Of a DNA stretch of 64,000 nt, positions 46,491 through 57,331 are shown one piece after another. The notes under the pieces are model-generated. The model made no database searches. It saw only the letters and a list, made by a program, of their open reading frames with translations, and was not told where the DNA came from. Both the position numbers and the translations under genes were made by a program. Numbering within the stretch: position 1 is the first letter of the stretch; each line of letters opens with the position of its first letter. Source of the stretch: Paulinella micropora (Eukaryota > Cercozoa > Imbricatea > Euglyphida); NCBI GenBank assembly GCA_009731375.1, contig BJOX01000154.1, forward strand, positions 628,842-692,841. The letters are read 5' to 3'.

Positions 46491-48992
46491 GACGACAACA
46501 CGCTCACCTGAGCCGGTGTCTTCGTCTTGACGTCCCCCCTCCGTAGCGGTATAAGCTTGCTGGGGGTAGTTGGAGCTGGAACTGGTGCTATAATTCCAGT
46601 ATCCGTGTCCTCTGGGAGGGCGCGCTGGGGTCCGTCCTCCCCTTCCACGAAAGCCTCGTCCTCGTGGTGCCGCCCCTCTTGGTGTCCCTCGGGACCCTCG
46701 TGACGATCCTCTCGTCTCTCCTCCTCCTCTAGTCGGCGCCTTTGATCGGCCCGATGTCTCTCTCTTCTCCCTTCTCTTCATTCTGTCAAGGAAGTAAATG
46801 ATGGCCTCCCGGAACTCCGCATCCGAGACCATATTCGCATTCCACCTCCCCTCCTCCAACTCCTTCTTGTACATGGCGTACATGGTCTTTTTCATGCCTT
46901 CGAGCTCTCTAAGGAAAAGATTTCGCTGCCTATCATCAAGAGAGTCGTGGCTGAAGAGGCAATTGCCTACTCCTTTCTGTGCCTCATGCTTACACGCCAT
47001 GTATGAAAAATAGCGGTAGCACGGCGTCGGCTCATCTCTCCCCCTCTTGAGACCTGCCGTTCGAGTTGCATGTGCTGCTTGAGCACCTCCAACCCCCTGT
47101 GTCGCGGCACTGGAGAATGACTCGGTGGCCGTGTCCAATTCGGAACACGCGTCGAGCACCTCCTTGAACAGGTCGCCCGGCGGAGTAGCCGCTACAGTCC
47201 TCTCGTATATATTCGTTTCTAAAAAATCCGCCGTCTTCACCGCCGTGAAGGTCGGACAGGACTGTATGATCCTTGCGAGCTTGCTCGGGTGTCGTGTACA
47301 CAAAGCACTCAGGAAGTACAAAATGATAGACTTCCGGCTATAAAAGAGCCCGTACTTGGCGCTGACCTCAGTGAGGATCGCTGCCAACCTCGTGCCAATG
47401 CCCAGCCCTTCGTTCACCTCTTGAAAAATCTCAAACCCAATCAAAGTACCAGTGCACAGGTGCTGATACCCATGAGTTTTAAAGTATTGCAAGAGGACGG
47501 CAACTGGCACCGTGCATTGCAGGTCTGAGGCTGCTCTCCTAGCCGCCACCTCTACCGCTCTCATCGCCTTGTACTCCCCAACATCAAACCCTTGTGTGAT
47601 GATTGATGGGTCCAACAAGGTGTACAACGCCTCATACTCCTGTGTTTCGTCCGTTGGATGCTGCTTCATACAAGCATCAATTCTTCTGAGCTTGTCTCGA
47701 AGGTTCGCATCCGTGTCCTTCTGACTCGCTGTCTCTGCATACAGCGTCAGAGCAGTGGCATCGGACTTTGTATATTTTTGGAAGGCCTGTATGATAGCCT
47801 GTCTGTCCTTTTTGTCATTACTGTTGACAATAACAGTGGTAGGCGCTGAGCTAGTCGCAGGGGCCGAAGGGGCTGTGTGGGCTGACGGGGCGGAGCGGCC
47901 CGAGGGAGCCATATAAGATCCAGAGGAATATTTCGGTCCCTTTGTTCCCGCCGCCTTGGCTAATGCAATCTTTGCCTCCATCTCCTTCTTTTCTTTCTCA
48001 GCCGCTAGCTCTTTGATATACAGCTCTTGGGCATGATGAAAAAAAGACAGGATCTCAGCTGCCTTCCGAAGGAACAAGGCCTTCTCCGCCAACTCCTTCT
48101 CTCCCGCTTTATTGGTGGGGGGTGGTGCGGCCGTCCCCTCCAAGATCGTATGATCCTTCGTGAAGACCCACCTCTTCCATGCGTCATCCTTCACCAAGGC
48201 CGCATGCAGCTTCTTCATCCTCGTCACCCCTCCAGCTTCGCCTTCTATTTCCCTCAGGGCCGGGTGAAGGTCCCTGCCAAACTGGGTGTGTTGGAGTTTA
48301 CCCAGGTCCACTAACTTGGCCTCCATAAGTTTCAGAGACACATCCATGACATTGATCTGTCCTTTTGGATTCCTGAACTTAAACTCCTTTTCCACTCTCT
48401 TTATTGAATCAATGTCCTGACCAGGATCGAGCAACCTAGCCAGTGCTCTTGTGTTCCATGGCAGCACAGTCTTTCCAGTCTGGTACTCAAAGAGTATAGC
48501 ACACTCAAACACTGTCCATGAGAGGTCGAGTAGCTCCAGTAAAGACATATTGTCCCCAAATGAGACATGTTGCACCTGTAACTGTGCACCGTCGTCTCTG
48601 AGGAATTCTGCCAGAGGCAGAGCTTGCCTTGGGAGAGGGTAACAGATGTCCTCCTTCTTCAAGGGTTGTCCCCATCGCATTTCTTGGGGAATGTATAGCC
48701 ATTTATAGGCCTCATCCTTCCCTTTCTTCTCCTCAAACTCCTTCTTACTTAGTTTGCCATATTCGGCCACAAACCTCGCTTCCTCTCCTCCCTTCTGCTC
48801 CTCCTCGACTTCCTCTGCTCCTCCTGTGTCAAAGGAAGGCGCAGTAAAAAATTGATTCTCTGCTCCTCCTGTGTCAAAGGAAGGTGCCAGATCTCCTCCT
48901 TCTGCATGAGAGTCAACGAACTCCTCTTCGTTTCCTGGGGTTCGCTCACTCTCCCCCCCTCCTTCCTGCCAGTCTTCAGACCTAGTAGACAT
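46482..48992 (-). CDS. gag: Gag with CCCH finger and RGG tail
   Basis: Structural protein of the particle, 836 aa from ATG 48992. The N-terminus is acidic and contains a duplicated segment (APSFDTGGAE twice). The middle, about 80-650, is mostly helical and takes the place of capsid; it includes an Ala/Pro/Ser-rich linker (SGRSAPSAHTAPSAPATS). At 658-683 there is a C-x8-C-x10-C-x3-H pattern (CYRYFSYMACKHEAQKG, then NCLFSH), a CCCH-type finger instead of the usual retroelement C-C-H-C knuckle. Residues 748-798 are Arg-Gly-rich (RGRGFRGRGG), an RNA-binding RGG type. It ends at a UGA (46484-46482), and the same frame continues into pol. Confidence 0.9.
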   Translation of the reverse strand: MSTRSEDWQEGGGESERTPGNEEEFVDSHAEGGDLAPSFDTGGAENQFFTAPSFDTGGAEEVEEEQKGGEEARFVAEYGKLSKKEFEEKKGKDEAYKWLYIPQEMRWGQPLKKEDICYPLPRQALPLAEFLRDDGAQLQVQHVSFGDNMSLLELLDLSWTVFECAILFEYQTGKTVLPWNTRALARLLDPGQDIDSIKRVEKEFKFRNPKGQINVMDVSLKLMEAKLVDLGKLQHTQFGRDLHPALREIEGEAGGVTRMKKLHAALVKDDAWKRWVFTKDHTILEGTAAPPPTNKAGEKELAEKALFLRKAAEILSFFHHAQELYIKELAAEKEKKEMEAKIALAKAAGTKGPKYSSGSYMAPSGRSAPSAHTAPSAPATSSAPTTVIVNSNDKKDRQAIIQAFQKYTKSDATALTLYAETASQKDTDANLRDKLRRIDACMKQHPTDETQEYEALYTLLDPSIITQGFDVGEYKAMRAVEVAARRAASDLQCTVPVAVLLQYFKTHGYQHLCTGTLIGFEIFQEVNEGLGIGTRLAAILTEVSAKYGLFYSRKSIILYFLSALCTRHPSKLARIIQSCPTFTAVKTADFLETNIYERTVAATPPGDLFKEVLDACSELDTATESFSSAATQGVGGAQAAHATRTAGLKRGRDEPTPCYRYFSYMACKHEAQKGVGNCLFSHDSLDDRQRNLFLRELEGMKKTMYAMYKKELEEGRWNANMVSDAEFREAIIYFLDRMKRREKRETSGRSKAPTRGGGETRGSSRGSRGTPRGAAPRGRGFRGRGGRTPARPPRGHGYWNYSTSSSSNYPQQAYTATEGGRQDEDTGSGERVVVVD

Positions 48993-49735
48993 GGATGCTG
49001 AAGGAATACGGATGAGACAGAGTTGTTTCTACCCAGTAATTGCTCTGTTCGTCTATGAGGAACGAATAGAGAGAAAAAACGAAAAGACAGTATAGAGAGA
49101 GAGCGTCTCACCTCTATGTCTTATGTGTTTTTTTTTTGTGAGAAAGAAGTAATCTGTACGACTTTCTCTGAAAATTTGATCTCCTTCTCCACTCCTCTTT
49201 TCTTTTTCTCTTTTTGTTGTTGTATCTGTTATGAGGTACGAGGACCTATGTACAGATAATGTCAAAGAGGCTAGAGAAGCACTCCTTGAGAAGTCGACTT
49301 GTCGTCTGACACTTGTTCAGACCTATTGTCGAAAGACAGTCAGAGATTTGCAAAAATACTCTGATGTGTGTGGTTTGAGAGGCAACAAAGTGCACAGACT
49401 TGAAAGGTAGAGTACTACGCTCGTGTCCTTCAAGTTTGTTTGTATCTGTGAGTGTTTGTTTGTACGTCTGTTGACCTACTCTGTCTCTGTCTCAAGAGAG
49501 AACAAAAGAACAGCTACGAGGTCTGGTGTCTGGCCTCCTTGTGAGGACACAGATACAGGCTGTGGAGAGGGTACTGAGACACCTACTCACAAACGCCTAG
49601 ACGTCTAGTTTTGCAAAAAGAGCTGTGTGGGGATGTGCTGGAGTATTTGTTTTTTGGAACACCTACTCAGAAGAGATAGGTCTGTCCAATTTTTCTTTCT
49701 GCTGTTCCAAAAACAAGCCAGAAAAGAAATCAGCC
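48993..49735 (-). other. Gypsy 5' leader
   Basis: Untranslated leader of about 740 bp between primer site and gag ATG. No long frame. Confidence 0.6.
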
Positions 49736-49739
49736 TTGT

Positions 49740-49752
49740 GCTGGTGACTCCA
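49740..49752 (-). other. primer-binding site
   Basis: On the minus strand, one base after the 5' LTR: TGGAGTCACCAGC. It starts with TGG, complementary to a tRNA 3' CCA end (tRNA ending GGTGACTCCA). The tRNA cannot be named from this. Confidence 0.75.
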
Positions 49753-49753
49753 A

Positions 49754-50000
49754 TGTTACAATCCCCGAAGATAGCTCAATAAAAAGTCGGTAATACAACC
49801 AGACACAAATCCCCAAAAGAGAATGATGTCTCGTTATATTAGCTCAGTGAAGCCGAAAAGAAAACGGCAACAGACCAAGGTTAAAATGGCATTAGGTCAA
49901 ATCCGGCCAAACGATATTGAAAATAATGGGAAAAAACTAGGTGCACCTGACACCAGAAAAAGGATACTTTTTACCGGCTATCCGGGGGGTGATGCCTACA
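49754..50000 (-). repeat. 5' LTR, 247 bp
   Basis: Same sequence as 39617-39863 apart from two substitutions. It should hold the element's promoter; CTAATATAACG on the minus strand near its middle is TATA-like. Confidence 0.95.
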
Positions 50001-50150
50001 ACGGAAATGCAGCGCAAACCGTTGGAAAGCTCTTGTCCTAAGCCGCTTTCCAATGCCGGCTTCAGATTTGTCGTATCACTTACATTGATGGAGAACGATG
50101 AGGTCAAAGTTGGATCGTTTGCCACTTGAATGTCCACAGCAATACTAAAA
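50001..50150 (+). repeat. foldback element, right half, with ACGG duplication
   Basis: Begins with the ACGG target duplication, then the central near-palindrome (AAAGCTCTTGTCCTAAGCCGC) and the right arm 'gatggagaacgatgaggtcaaagttggat'. It completes the element begun at 39545. Confidence 0.85.
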
Positions 50151-51335
50151 AATGATAAGAACTCGTTGAGTTCCGTGTGCAACCGCACTAAATTCATTCA
50201 ATTTACATATGGTCCCTCTCGCACTTGTAATGTGTGGGGACAAGCAGGAAATGCCACGGACAGCACCAATTGAGCACAGGTGTGGCAGTGTTGTTGATAG
50301 AAAACGATTTTTCAAGCCTAAGTTGTTGTCTGTGTGGTCTGTAATGGTATGATGGATAGGGAATGTGACTCTGCCACGGTACATAACAAATCAAGTTGTG
50401 GTCAAGTTTCAATACGGGTTTGTGTGTCAGGCCCGGGCTAGGAGCAGACGTTATGACTGTTTCCGGCGTTTGTTCCCCGGGCCCGCACACCGTTGAACCA
50501 ATATTAATAACACTCTACTCGCCTCTTCTTTCTACCTTTACTACTGATGCAATCATGATCCTCACCGTGCCACTAATGTTTGCAAAAGTTTTTGCGTGGG
50601 AAAAGGTCACCTGAGAGGTATTGAAGTATACTATTGAGTATGTAGAGGTGTCAGTGGGAGCCTCAGTGTGTTTGTGACAGTGTAAGTGTCTGCTCGCAAA
50701 ACATTTGTCCAACGTTTGTGTGTGGGGAAATCGTCAGCAAAATGTGTCGGGAGTCCAATTTTGAAAGCACACACCTCCTCCTGGCTCTATCGTCCACTAT
50801 CAGTCTTGTGCAATTCATCTCCTCTCCTTCGTGATACGTGTCGAAGGTCAAGGTCAGTGGACTGGTCGAATTAGTGCTAGTAAAAGAAAAACAGGTATAT
50901 ATGTGACTCCACTTTTGCTGGTTCTGGTCGAAAAGAATATATTTATTGATGCCTATCTATCCTGTCAAGTTAACACAACCAATTCAATCCACTCCGCTAG
51001 TAACCCATTCCTCTGCTCTTATATAAATAAGGATCAAAGATGGTGGGAAAAGGTGGGAGACTAGCGGAGCCAAAAACAACCAAGGCAAACACAAGCTAAT
51101 TGAGAGTCCCGTGGTCCGGCCTAACGATAACATATTCCGGTCTAAAAAGTATACCGATTACTAGGAGTATTATTAACATCATAGTAACAGCCTCTTATTG
51201 TGTCTGGGTTCAGTGACACAGGGGTATGATAAAGTAGCACATATTTACCTATCTGCGCCTACAGTTGGTCCATTAGATGCTGAGCAAGTTAGTCTACGCA
51301 GGGATGAGCACGTTAGTATTCAAACTGCGGAAGCG
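50151..51335. other. unique intergenic sequence, nothing recognised
   Basis: No frame with recognisable protein and no repeats of note. Confidence 0.5.
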
Positions 51336-51664
51336 GGGGGGGGGGGGGGGGGGGGGGGGGGNNNNNNNNNNNNNNNNNNNNNNNNNNNNNNNNNNNNNNN
51401 NNNNNNNNNNNNNNNNNNNNNNNNNNNNNNNNNNNNNNNNNNNNNNNNNNNNNNNNNNNNNNNNNNNNNNNNNNNNNNNNNNNNNNNNNNNNNNNNNNNN
51501 NNNNNNNNNNNNNNNNNNNNNNNNNNNNNNNNNNNNNNNNNNNNNNNNNNNNNNNNNNNNNNNNNNNNNNNNNNNNNNNNNNNNNNNNNNNNNNNNNNNN
51601 NNNNNNNNNNNNNNNNNNNNNNNNNNNNNNNNNNNNNNNNNNNNNNNNNNNNNNNNNNNNNNNN

Positions 51665-51706
<42 letters not shown>
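51336..51706. other. poly-G / gap / poly-G
   Basis: 303 N (51362-51664) between two G runs. Confidence 0.95.
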
Positions 51707-51707
<1 letters not shown>

Positions 51708-52360
51708 CTGCTGTGCAAAGTTTCAGGCCTATTTTTTCGACAATGAAGCAAGAAAATTGTGGGCGACTGATCACGAAATATCTTGACGTCATCATGGTGC
51801 ACAGTATTGTAGCAAAAAGTAGCCAGAAACACGAGGAAGAAGAAGAAAACAAGAACAAAGAAAAGAGGATCAAGTGGCCGCTAAAGGATATGATGCAGGG
51901 GAACGAAGGCTGCAAAAAGATCAATGAAAATATGCAAAGGAAAAAACATAAAAGAGTCCAGAGAAAAGTCGGCGGCAAAGTAAGAAAGCAGAGAAAGATC
52001 GAAACAAAGTGAAAAAGAAATAGGTAAGACAAGGGAACCAACACCAGCAAAATGCAGAGTTGAAAGCTGAGAAAGAAAAAAAGTCGAAAGAAGCTACCAG
52101 GAAAAGGGAGTCATATGTAGGGAAAACAAAGGAAAGACAAAAGCACAACATAATGCACTGTCACAGTTTCAAGTTTGGTCATGCAACATGCATTCGTGCT
52201 ATGTTCAACCTCGTTCATAAACTAAGATATTAGCTTACTTTATAACAAAGTTGCTTTCATTATCATGTATGTATCCGATTCTGCTGAAACAGATGTAAGC
52301 TATGCTTTTGTGCAACAATCGCCTGATATCAAGAGATCGGTACGAAAAGAAAGTTGCACG
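51707..52360. other. unique intergenic sequence, nothing recognised
   Basis: Purine-rich on the + strand. An open frame of 99 codons there is Lys-rich (KKINENMQRKKHK) without family features, and no gene is called. Confidence 0.4.
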
Positions 52361-52478
<118 letters not shown>

Positions 52479-52533
52479 AATAATCAAGGTTGCTCCCTGC
52501 CCGTGCGTTGCTTCTTCGCACTGGTGGCTTTCT

Positions 52534-53143
52534 TCATCCAGCCAGATTGTTTACGCTGCCTTTTCTGTGTGGCCGAGGTGCTGGGAGTGTGACTGTGACG
52601 GTTATGGGAGGATTCCCGCCCTGAACATGCACATACACATACATATATATACATACACAGACACTAACACACTCTCTCGCTACTGTATGTAGATGTATGT
52701 AGACATGTGCATGTGTGCATATGTATGTATCTATGTATGTATGCATGTATGTACGTATCTAAGTATGCATCTAAGTATGTATGTATGTATGTATGTATGT
52801 ATGTATGTATATATGTATGTATGTACCGTGTTGTTCTGCCTCGCTGCTGTGTGGCTGCTCCTCGATGCGCTGTAGATGTTGCTCCTCAATCTGCTGTAGA
52901 TGTAGATGCTGCGAGACGCCCTGACACACATTACATAACATAACATACATACATACATACATACATACATACATGTATACATACACACATACACACACAT
53001 ACATACATACATACATACATACATGCATACATACATACATATATACATACATATACACATACATACACACACATACATACATACATACATACATACATAC
53101 ATACATACATACATGATTCTTTACCGACAGTCTGTCACATACA

Positions 53144-53175
<32 letters not shown>

Positions 53176-53797
53176 CATACATGCATACATGCATATATAC
53201 ATACGTGCATACGTAGATGCATACATACCTTCCAAGGTGAGAACAGCTTAGCCACGGTAGAGCTACCTGTGTATGCATGCATGTATGTATGTTATGTATG
53301 CTTATGTATCTATGTATGTCAAGGCGAGAACAGCTTAGCCACCGCCTGGAAGAGCTACCTGCATATTTATATGTATGTATGTATGTATGTATGTATTCTA
53401 AGGTCAGAACAGCCCTGCATCTGTATGTATGTATGTATATATGTATGTATGCATGTATGTATGTATGTATGTATGTATGCAAAGGTGGGAGCAGCTGAGT
53501 CACAGTGCTAAGGTAATGTTGTGTGTCTGCGCGGGGTCGGAGCTGATGAAGCAGGTGCATGTTCTGTATGTATTGTATATATGTCATGTCATGCATGTCA
53601 TGTATGTAATGTGTACCGTCGTTTGGTTGCGCAGGGTGGGAGGCGGTGAAGGAGGTGGTGCGTGACACCGGTTGCGATGAGGAGGAGGGGAAAGAGCTAC
53701 GCAACAACATTGGTACAGCAACATTAAGGAAGATAACAACAACGACAACACCACCACCTCCGCCACCAACACCAACACCAACACCAACACCAACACC

Positions 53798-53842
<45 letters not shown>

Positions 53843-53894
53843 ACCAACAACAACAACACTACTACTACTGCTACTGCTACTACTGCTACTACTG

Positions 53895-53961
<67 letters not shown>

Positions 53962-54150
53962 AGCACCAAAAACGACAACAACATCAACATCAACATCAAC
54001 ATCATCATCATCATCATCATCATTATCGATAACAACAACAACACAACTAGACAACAACAACGACAACAACAACAACAACAACAACAGCAACAACAACAAC
54101 GACAACAACGACAACAACAACGACAACAACAATAACAACTGCAACAACTG

Positions 54151-54228
<78 letters not shown>

Positions 54229-54438
54229 TACTACTACTACAGCAGCAACAACAACAACAACAATGATGACGATGATGATGACCTGGGCAGTAGAGTAGGA
54301 GAGGAGACTTTGAAGCGCTGCAAGGGCAGCAACAGACTGGACGGAGAGGTGGAACGAACTTCCTACACACACACATACATACATTCATACATACATACAT
54401 ATATACATATATACATATATACATACAATATACATACA

Positions 54439-54469
<31 letters not shown>

Positions 54470-54658
54470 GTGTAGCAGCGTTGCATGGGTTCCAGCTCCA
54501 CCTCCCTGTCCAGTCCTTTGCTGCCCTTGTGTATGTATGTATGTATGTATGTATGTATGTATGTACGTATGTATGTACGTATGTATGTATGTATGTATGT
54601 ATGTATGTATGTCTATGCATACGTAGATACATGCATAACAAGTACACATGCAGAAATG

Positions 54659-54720
<62 letters not shown>

Positions 54721-54731
54721 CATGTTAATAC

Positions 54732-54810
<79 letters not shown>

Positions 54811-55609
54811 AACGTACATACATACACAGACGAACCTCCCTACTTGTCGGGCTTTCTGACGAGTCGGCTGCGGCCGCGCCTTTTTGCTTGCTGTACCCTA
54901 CTCTGTCTGTTTCTGTCGGCGACTTGACTTGCCCTGCTATGCATGCATACGTACATTGCATACATACATACATACATACATACATACATACATACATACA
55001 TGCACCTATTGCTGTCTGTACAGGCGCTGTTCGTTGTTGACGCCGCATTTACATACATACAATATAAACATACATACATACATACATACATACATACATG
55101 CGTACATACGTACGTACTGACCTATTGGTGTCTGTAGAGGCGCTGTGCGTTGTCGACGCCGCATGTGGTCGTGCTTACCTATTGACATGCATATGGATAT
55201 ATATGAATATGTGTGTACATGAATGTTTATATATAAATTTCAATACATATTACAGATGTGTATGCATATACATGTATATACATACTAAAATGATATACAT
55301 GAGTATATATACCTTTTTTTCTCGGTCCTGTTGTCTGTTCTTTATCATTTTCCTCTGTAGGTGACTTGACTTGCCCGGCTATACATACATACGTACATAC
55401 ATACATACATACATACATACATACATACATACATACATACATACACATATGGGTGTGCTGGTCCGAGTTCAGGTCTTGGAAGGACGTAGATACATACATG
55501 CATAAATACACACTACATACATACATACATACATACATACATACATACATTCATACATACATACATGCAGACCTGGTCCTGATTCAGCTGTTGGGAGGTT
55601 GCGCACGTC
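52534..55609 (-). CDS. unidentified gene with tandem homologous exons, partial
   Basis: Phase-consistent minus-strand exons: 55573-55609, 55313-55378, 54836-54936, 52827-52920 and terminal 52534-52592 (TGA); 357 nt, 5' end missing. The second and third exons are related ([17 protein letters not shown] and [19 protein letters not shown]), an old in-frame exon duplication with both copies apparently used. The fourth is Gln/Glu-rich with a repeat ([15 protein letters not shown]), probably helical. In the terminal exon a second frame, reading [20 protein letters not shown] to a TGA at 52488-52490, looks equally protein-like, so the true C-terminus is uncertain. No family is recognised. Low-complexity, charged composition suggests a disordered nuclear protein. 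Confidence 0.45.
52640..53480. repeat. (CATA)n/(GTAT)n intron arrays
   Basis: Arrays of CATA or GTAT fill 52680-52825, 52935-53115 and 53140-53480 around short islands. Confidence 0.9.
53226..53560 (+). repeat. five echoes of the WEAVKEVV exon start
   Basis: Islands near 53232, 53320, 53400, 53485 and 53528 share AAGG(T/C)G(A/G)GAACAGCT-like text with the start of exon 53635-53712 (GGTGGGAGGCGGTGAAGG). For example 53485 reads WEQLSHSAK and 53320 reads [13 protein letters not shown]. All lie upstream of the full exon and most keep an AG, which is the acceptor-side pattern. Similarity is moderate. Confidence 0.55.
53635..54348 (+). CDS. two exons of an unidentified plus-strand gene
   Basis: Exons 53635-53712 ([20 protein letters not shown] then LRNNI) and 54296-54348 ([17 protein letters not shown]) have AG/GT borders and compatible phases. 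(ACA)n, (CTA)n and (CAA)n arrays separate them. They lie between minus-strand exons at 52920 and 54836, i.e. inside an intron of the opposite gene. The first exon is a charged helix. No family is recognised and both gene ends are missing. Confidence 0.45.
53740..54270. repeat. (ACA)n, (CTA)n and (CAA)n trinucleotide arrays
   Basis: Intron of the plus-strand gene, wholly trinucleotide repeat. Confidence 0.95.
54479..54534 (-). repeat. inverted echo of exon 54296-54348
   Basis: The reverse complement reads 'caagggcagcaaaggactgg acagggaggtggagctggaac', matching 'caagggcagcaacagactggacggagaggtggaac' of the plus-strand exon. It is therefore an inverted, not tandem, copy. Confidence 0.75.
54660..54810. 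repeat. (GATA)n array
   Basis: Two GATA blocks split by ACATGTTAATACA. Confidence 0.95.
55013..55170. repeat. duplicated island between (CATA)n arrays
   Basis: 'tgtctgtacaggcgctgttcgttgttgacgccgca' (55014-55049) and 'tgtctgtagaggcgctgtgcgttgtcgacgccgca' (55130-55165) are near-identical. They read as ALFVVDAA and [10 protein letters not shown] after an AG on the + strand, or as an open frame on the minus strand. The orientation is undecided. Confidence 0.6.
55461..55494 (-). repeat. echo of the 55573-55609 exon
   Basis: ACGTCCTTCCAAGACCTGAACTCGGACCAG resembles ACGTGCGCAACCTCCCAACAGCTGAATCAGGACCAG of the exon. It lies downstream in the gene and has lost both splice borders. Confidence 0.55.
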
Positions 55610-55652
55610 CTGTGCAGAAAAGCAAAACATGAAGAGAAATAAATAAATAAAT

Positions 55653-55720
<68 letters not shown>

Positions 55721-55812
55721 TGTTTCATTATGGCCATGGCAAACCGTCAATATAGGAGATAGTTAGATCTAAACCCCAGCTGTAGTTGCCAGAGGCAGAG
55801 TCCGTCTCCAGG

Positions 55813-55875
<63 letters not shown>

Positions 55876-55892
55876 GGATAGATAGATGGATA
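55610..55892. repeat. (GAAA)n/(GATA)n arrays with a short unique island
   Basis: GAAA/GATA 55640-55720, a unique island 55725-55812, then GATA to 55892. Confidence 0.85.
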
Positions 55893-56249
55893 GATGAGAT
55901 ATCGACTAATGTCAGAAAAAAGGAGCTTCTGATTTCGTCAACCAAGGAAGTCTGTGGGTAAAGTATTAACCCGATGCCCAGCTAAGCCGTGATGTTTGCA
56001 CGGAAGGGACTGATACAGGCGATACCAAAGCTCCCTAGTACCAGGCGGGGCCAGGGCTCGTTCCATAAGCGCCCCTTGCAGAACGAGCTCCCACCTCCAT
56101 TACAGAGGACCCAGTAAGCAGATGGAGTTTCGAGACTGTTCGACAGTCTAGTATAAACCGACAGAGCACTGTGGGTTTTATTCCGGGCTCAACAAGCGAG
56201 AAAGGGCACCCTGAGGGAACAGGATTGTGCTTCCCGTCGCTATTTCGGC

Positions 56250-56252
<3 letters not shown>
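55893..56252 (-). mobile_element. GATA-flanked repeat, copy C (longest)
   Basis: The first 155 bp match copies at 13102 and 13333. It continues another 200 bp through 'agactgttcgacagtctagtataaac' to the GATA array at 56253. On the minus strand the open text has no recognisable protein. Confidence 0.7.
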
Positions 56253-56311
<59 letters not shown>

Positions 56312-56399
56312 GTATGCAACTAGGTAGGTAGTGGCTAGGAGATAGATAGGTAGAGTCAAAAAACAAACAAACAAACAGCTAGATTGATAGATAAATAGC

Positions 56400-57024
56400 T
56401 CGAACAGAAGGCAGCAGCTAGCTTACAGGGGACAGTGCGCTGAGCGAGGACTTTGCTTGTGACGACCCTGAGGAGATGGGGGGAAAAGACGGCGCGGTCA
56501 TCTTGTCGGCCGCAGAATGCGCACTGCTCCCTGCAATTGATGAACAGGGCAGCAATAAGCATGGACATTTCGACAATATGCAGGGCAGATTGGCAAAAGG
56601 CAGGCAGATATCGGCCATGCGCAGAGAGAGAGACAAAAAGCCATGCGAGCTGCTTGCGTTGGTGGGCGACAGGTGACAATGAAGACGGGCAACTCAGGCG
56701 GCATTGGCAGGGACATATCGGCAATAAGCAGCAACATTTTGGCAATACTCAGATCAGATTGACACAATGCAGGCAGATATTGGCAATATGCAGGTCATAT
56801 CGGCAAAAGGCAGGGTCATATTGGCAAGCAAATGTGCGGGCAAAGAGGAACAAACCGTGTGAGCTGCTGTTTGCCACGTTTGTCGGGGACAAGGTGACGA
56901 TGAAAACCGGCGACTCAGGTGGGGGCGGGGAGGCGGGCGGGTGTCGCTGGTGCGGAGCATGCTGCTGTGGCTTGCAAAAAGCAGCTTGCAGAGCTGAAGG
57001 CGAGCCCTGCAGCTTGCGCTGTGG
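56400..57024. repeat. minisatellite region with a 90-bp duplication
   Basis: A unit of roughly 24 bp (ggcagggtcatattggcaa and variants) recurs from 56545 to 56830. In addition 56620-56708 and 56836-56923 are diverged copies ('ccatgcgagctgct...gacaatgaagacgggcaactcagg' against 'ccgtgtgagctgct...gacgatgaaaaccggcgactcagg'), the second reading CELLFATFVGDKVTMKTGDS on the + strand. No gene is called. Confidence 0.6.
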
Positions 57025-57034
57025 NNNNNNNNNN
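57025..57034. other. assembly gap (10 N)
   Basis: Placeholder gap before a (GA)n array. Confidence 0.99.
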
Positions 57035-57200
57035 AGAGAAAGAGAGAGAAAGAGAGAGAGAGAGAGAGAAAGAGAGAGGGGGGGGGGGGAGGGGAAAGAA
57101 AGAAAGAAAAAAGAAAGGAGAGAGAGAGAGAGAGAGAGGATGAATATGGGTGGATGGTTGGATAAGTGGATAGATGGATGGATGGATGGATGGATAGATG

Positions 57201-57245
<45 letters not shown>

Positions 57246-57260
57246 GTAGATAGGTTGATT

Positions 57261-57294
<34 letters not shown>

Positions 57295-57325
57295 CAGATA
57301 GATAGACAGATAGACAGATAGATGA
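57035..57325. repeat. (GA)n and (GATA)n arrays
   Basis: GA to 57138, then GGAT/GATA to 57325. Confidence 0.95.
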
Positions 57326-57331
57326 ATGTAC

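Larger units (their letters stand above)
39617..50000 (-). mobile_element. complete Ty3/Gypsy LTR retrotransposon
   Basis: 10,384 bp on the minus strand, in the order LTR, primer-binding site, gag, UGA, pol (protease, RT, RNase H, integrase), polypurine stretch, LTR. The RT-RNaseH-integrase order is the Ty3/Gypsy one. The LTRs differ at two of 247 positions, both main frames are open, and a 4-bp target duplication flanks it. It therefore inserted recently and may be competent. It landed in a foldback repeat. It is also free of the microsatellites that fill the host genes, and its codon use and GC look ordinary. Confidence 0.95.

Noticed and set aside
51713-52012. Lys-rich plus-strand ORF of 99 codons
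   Set aside because: Purine-rich DNA gives such frames by composition. No splice context or motif.
52484-52593. Lys/Arg-rich C-terminus ([20 protein letters not shown]) as the definite end of the minus-strand gene
   Set aside because: It looks protein-like, but its phase does not match the preceding exon. The phase-matching frame is shorter and different, so the end is left uncertain.
56453-57205. Plus-strand ORF across the minisatellite (KPCELL ... MKTGDSGGG)
   Set aside because: The two 90-bp copies are out of frame with each other, the ORF crosses a gap into GA repeat, and the rest is a 24-bp minisatellite. Kept only as a repeat.
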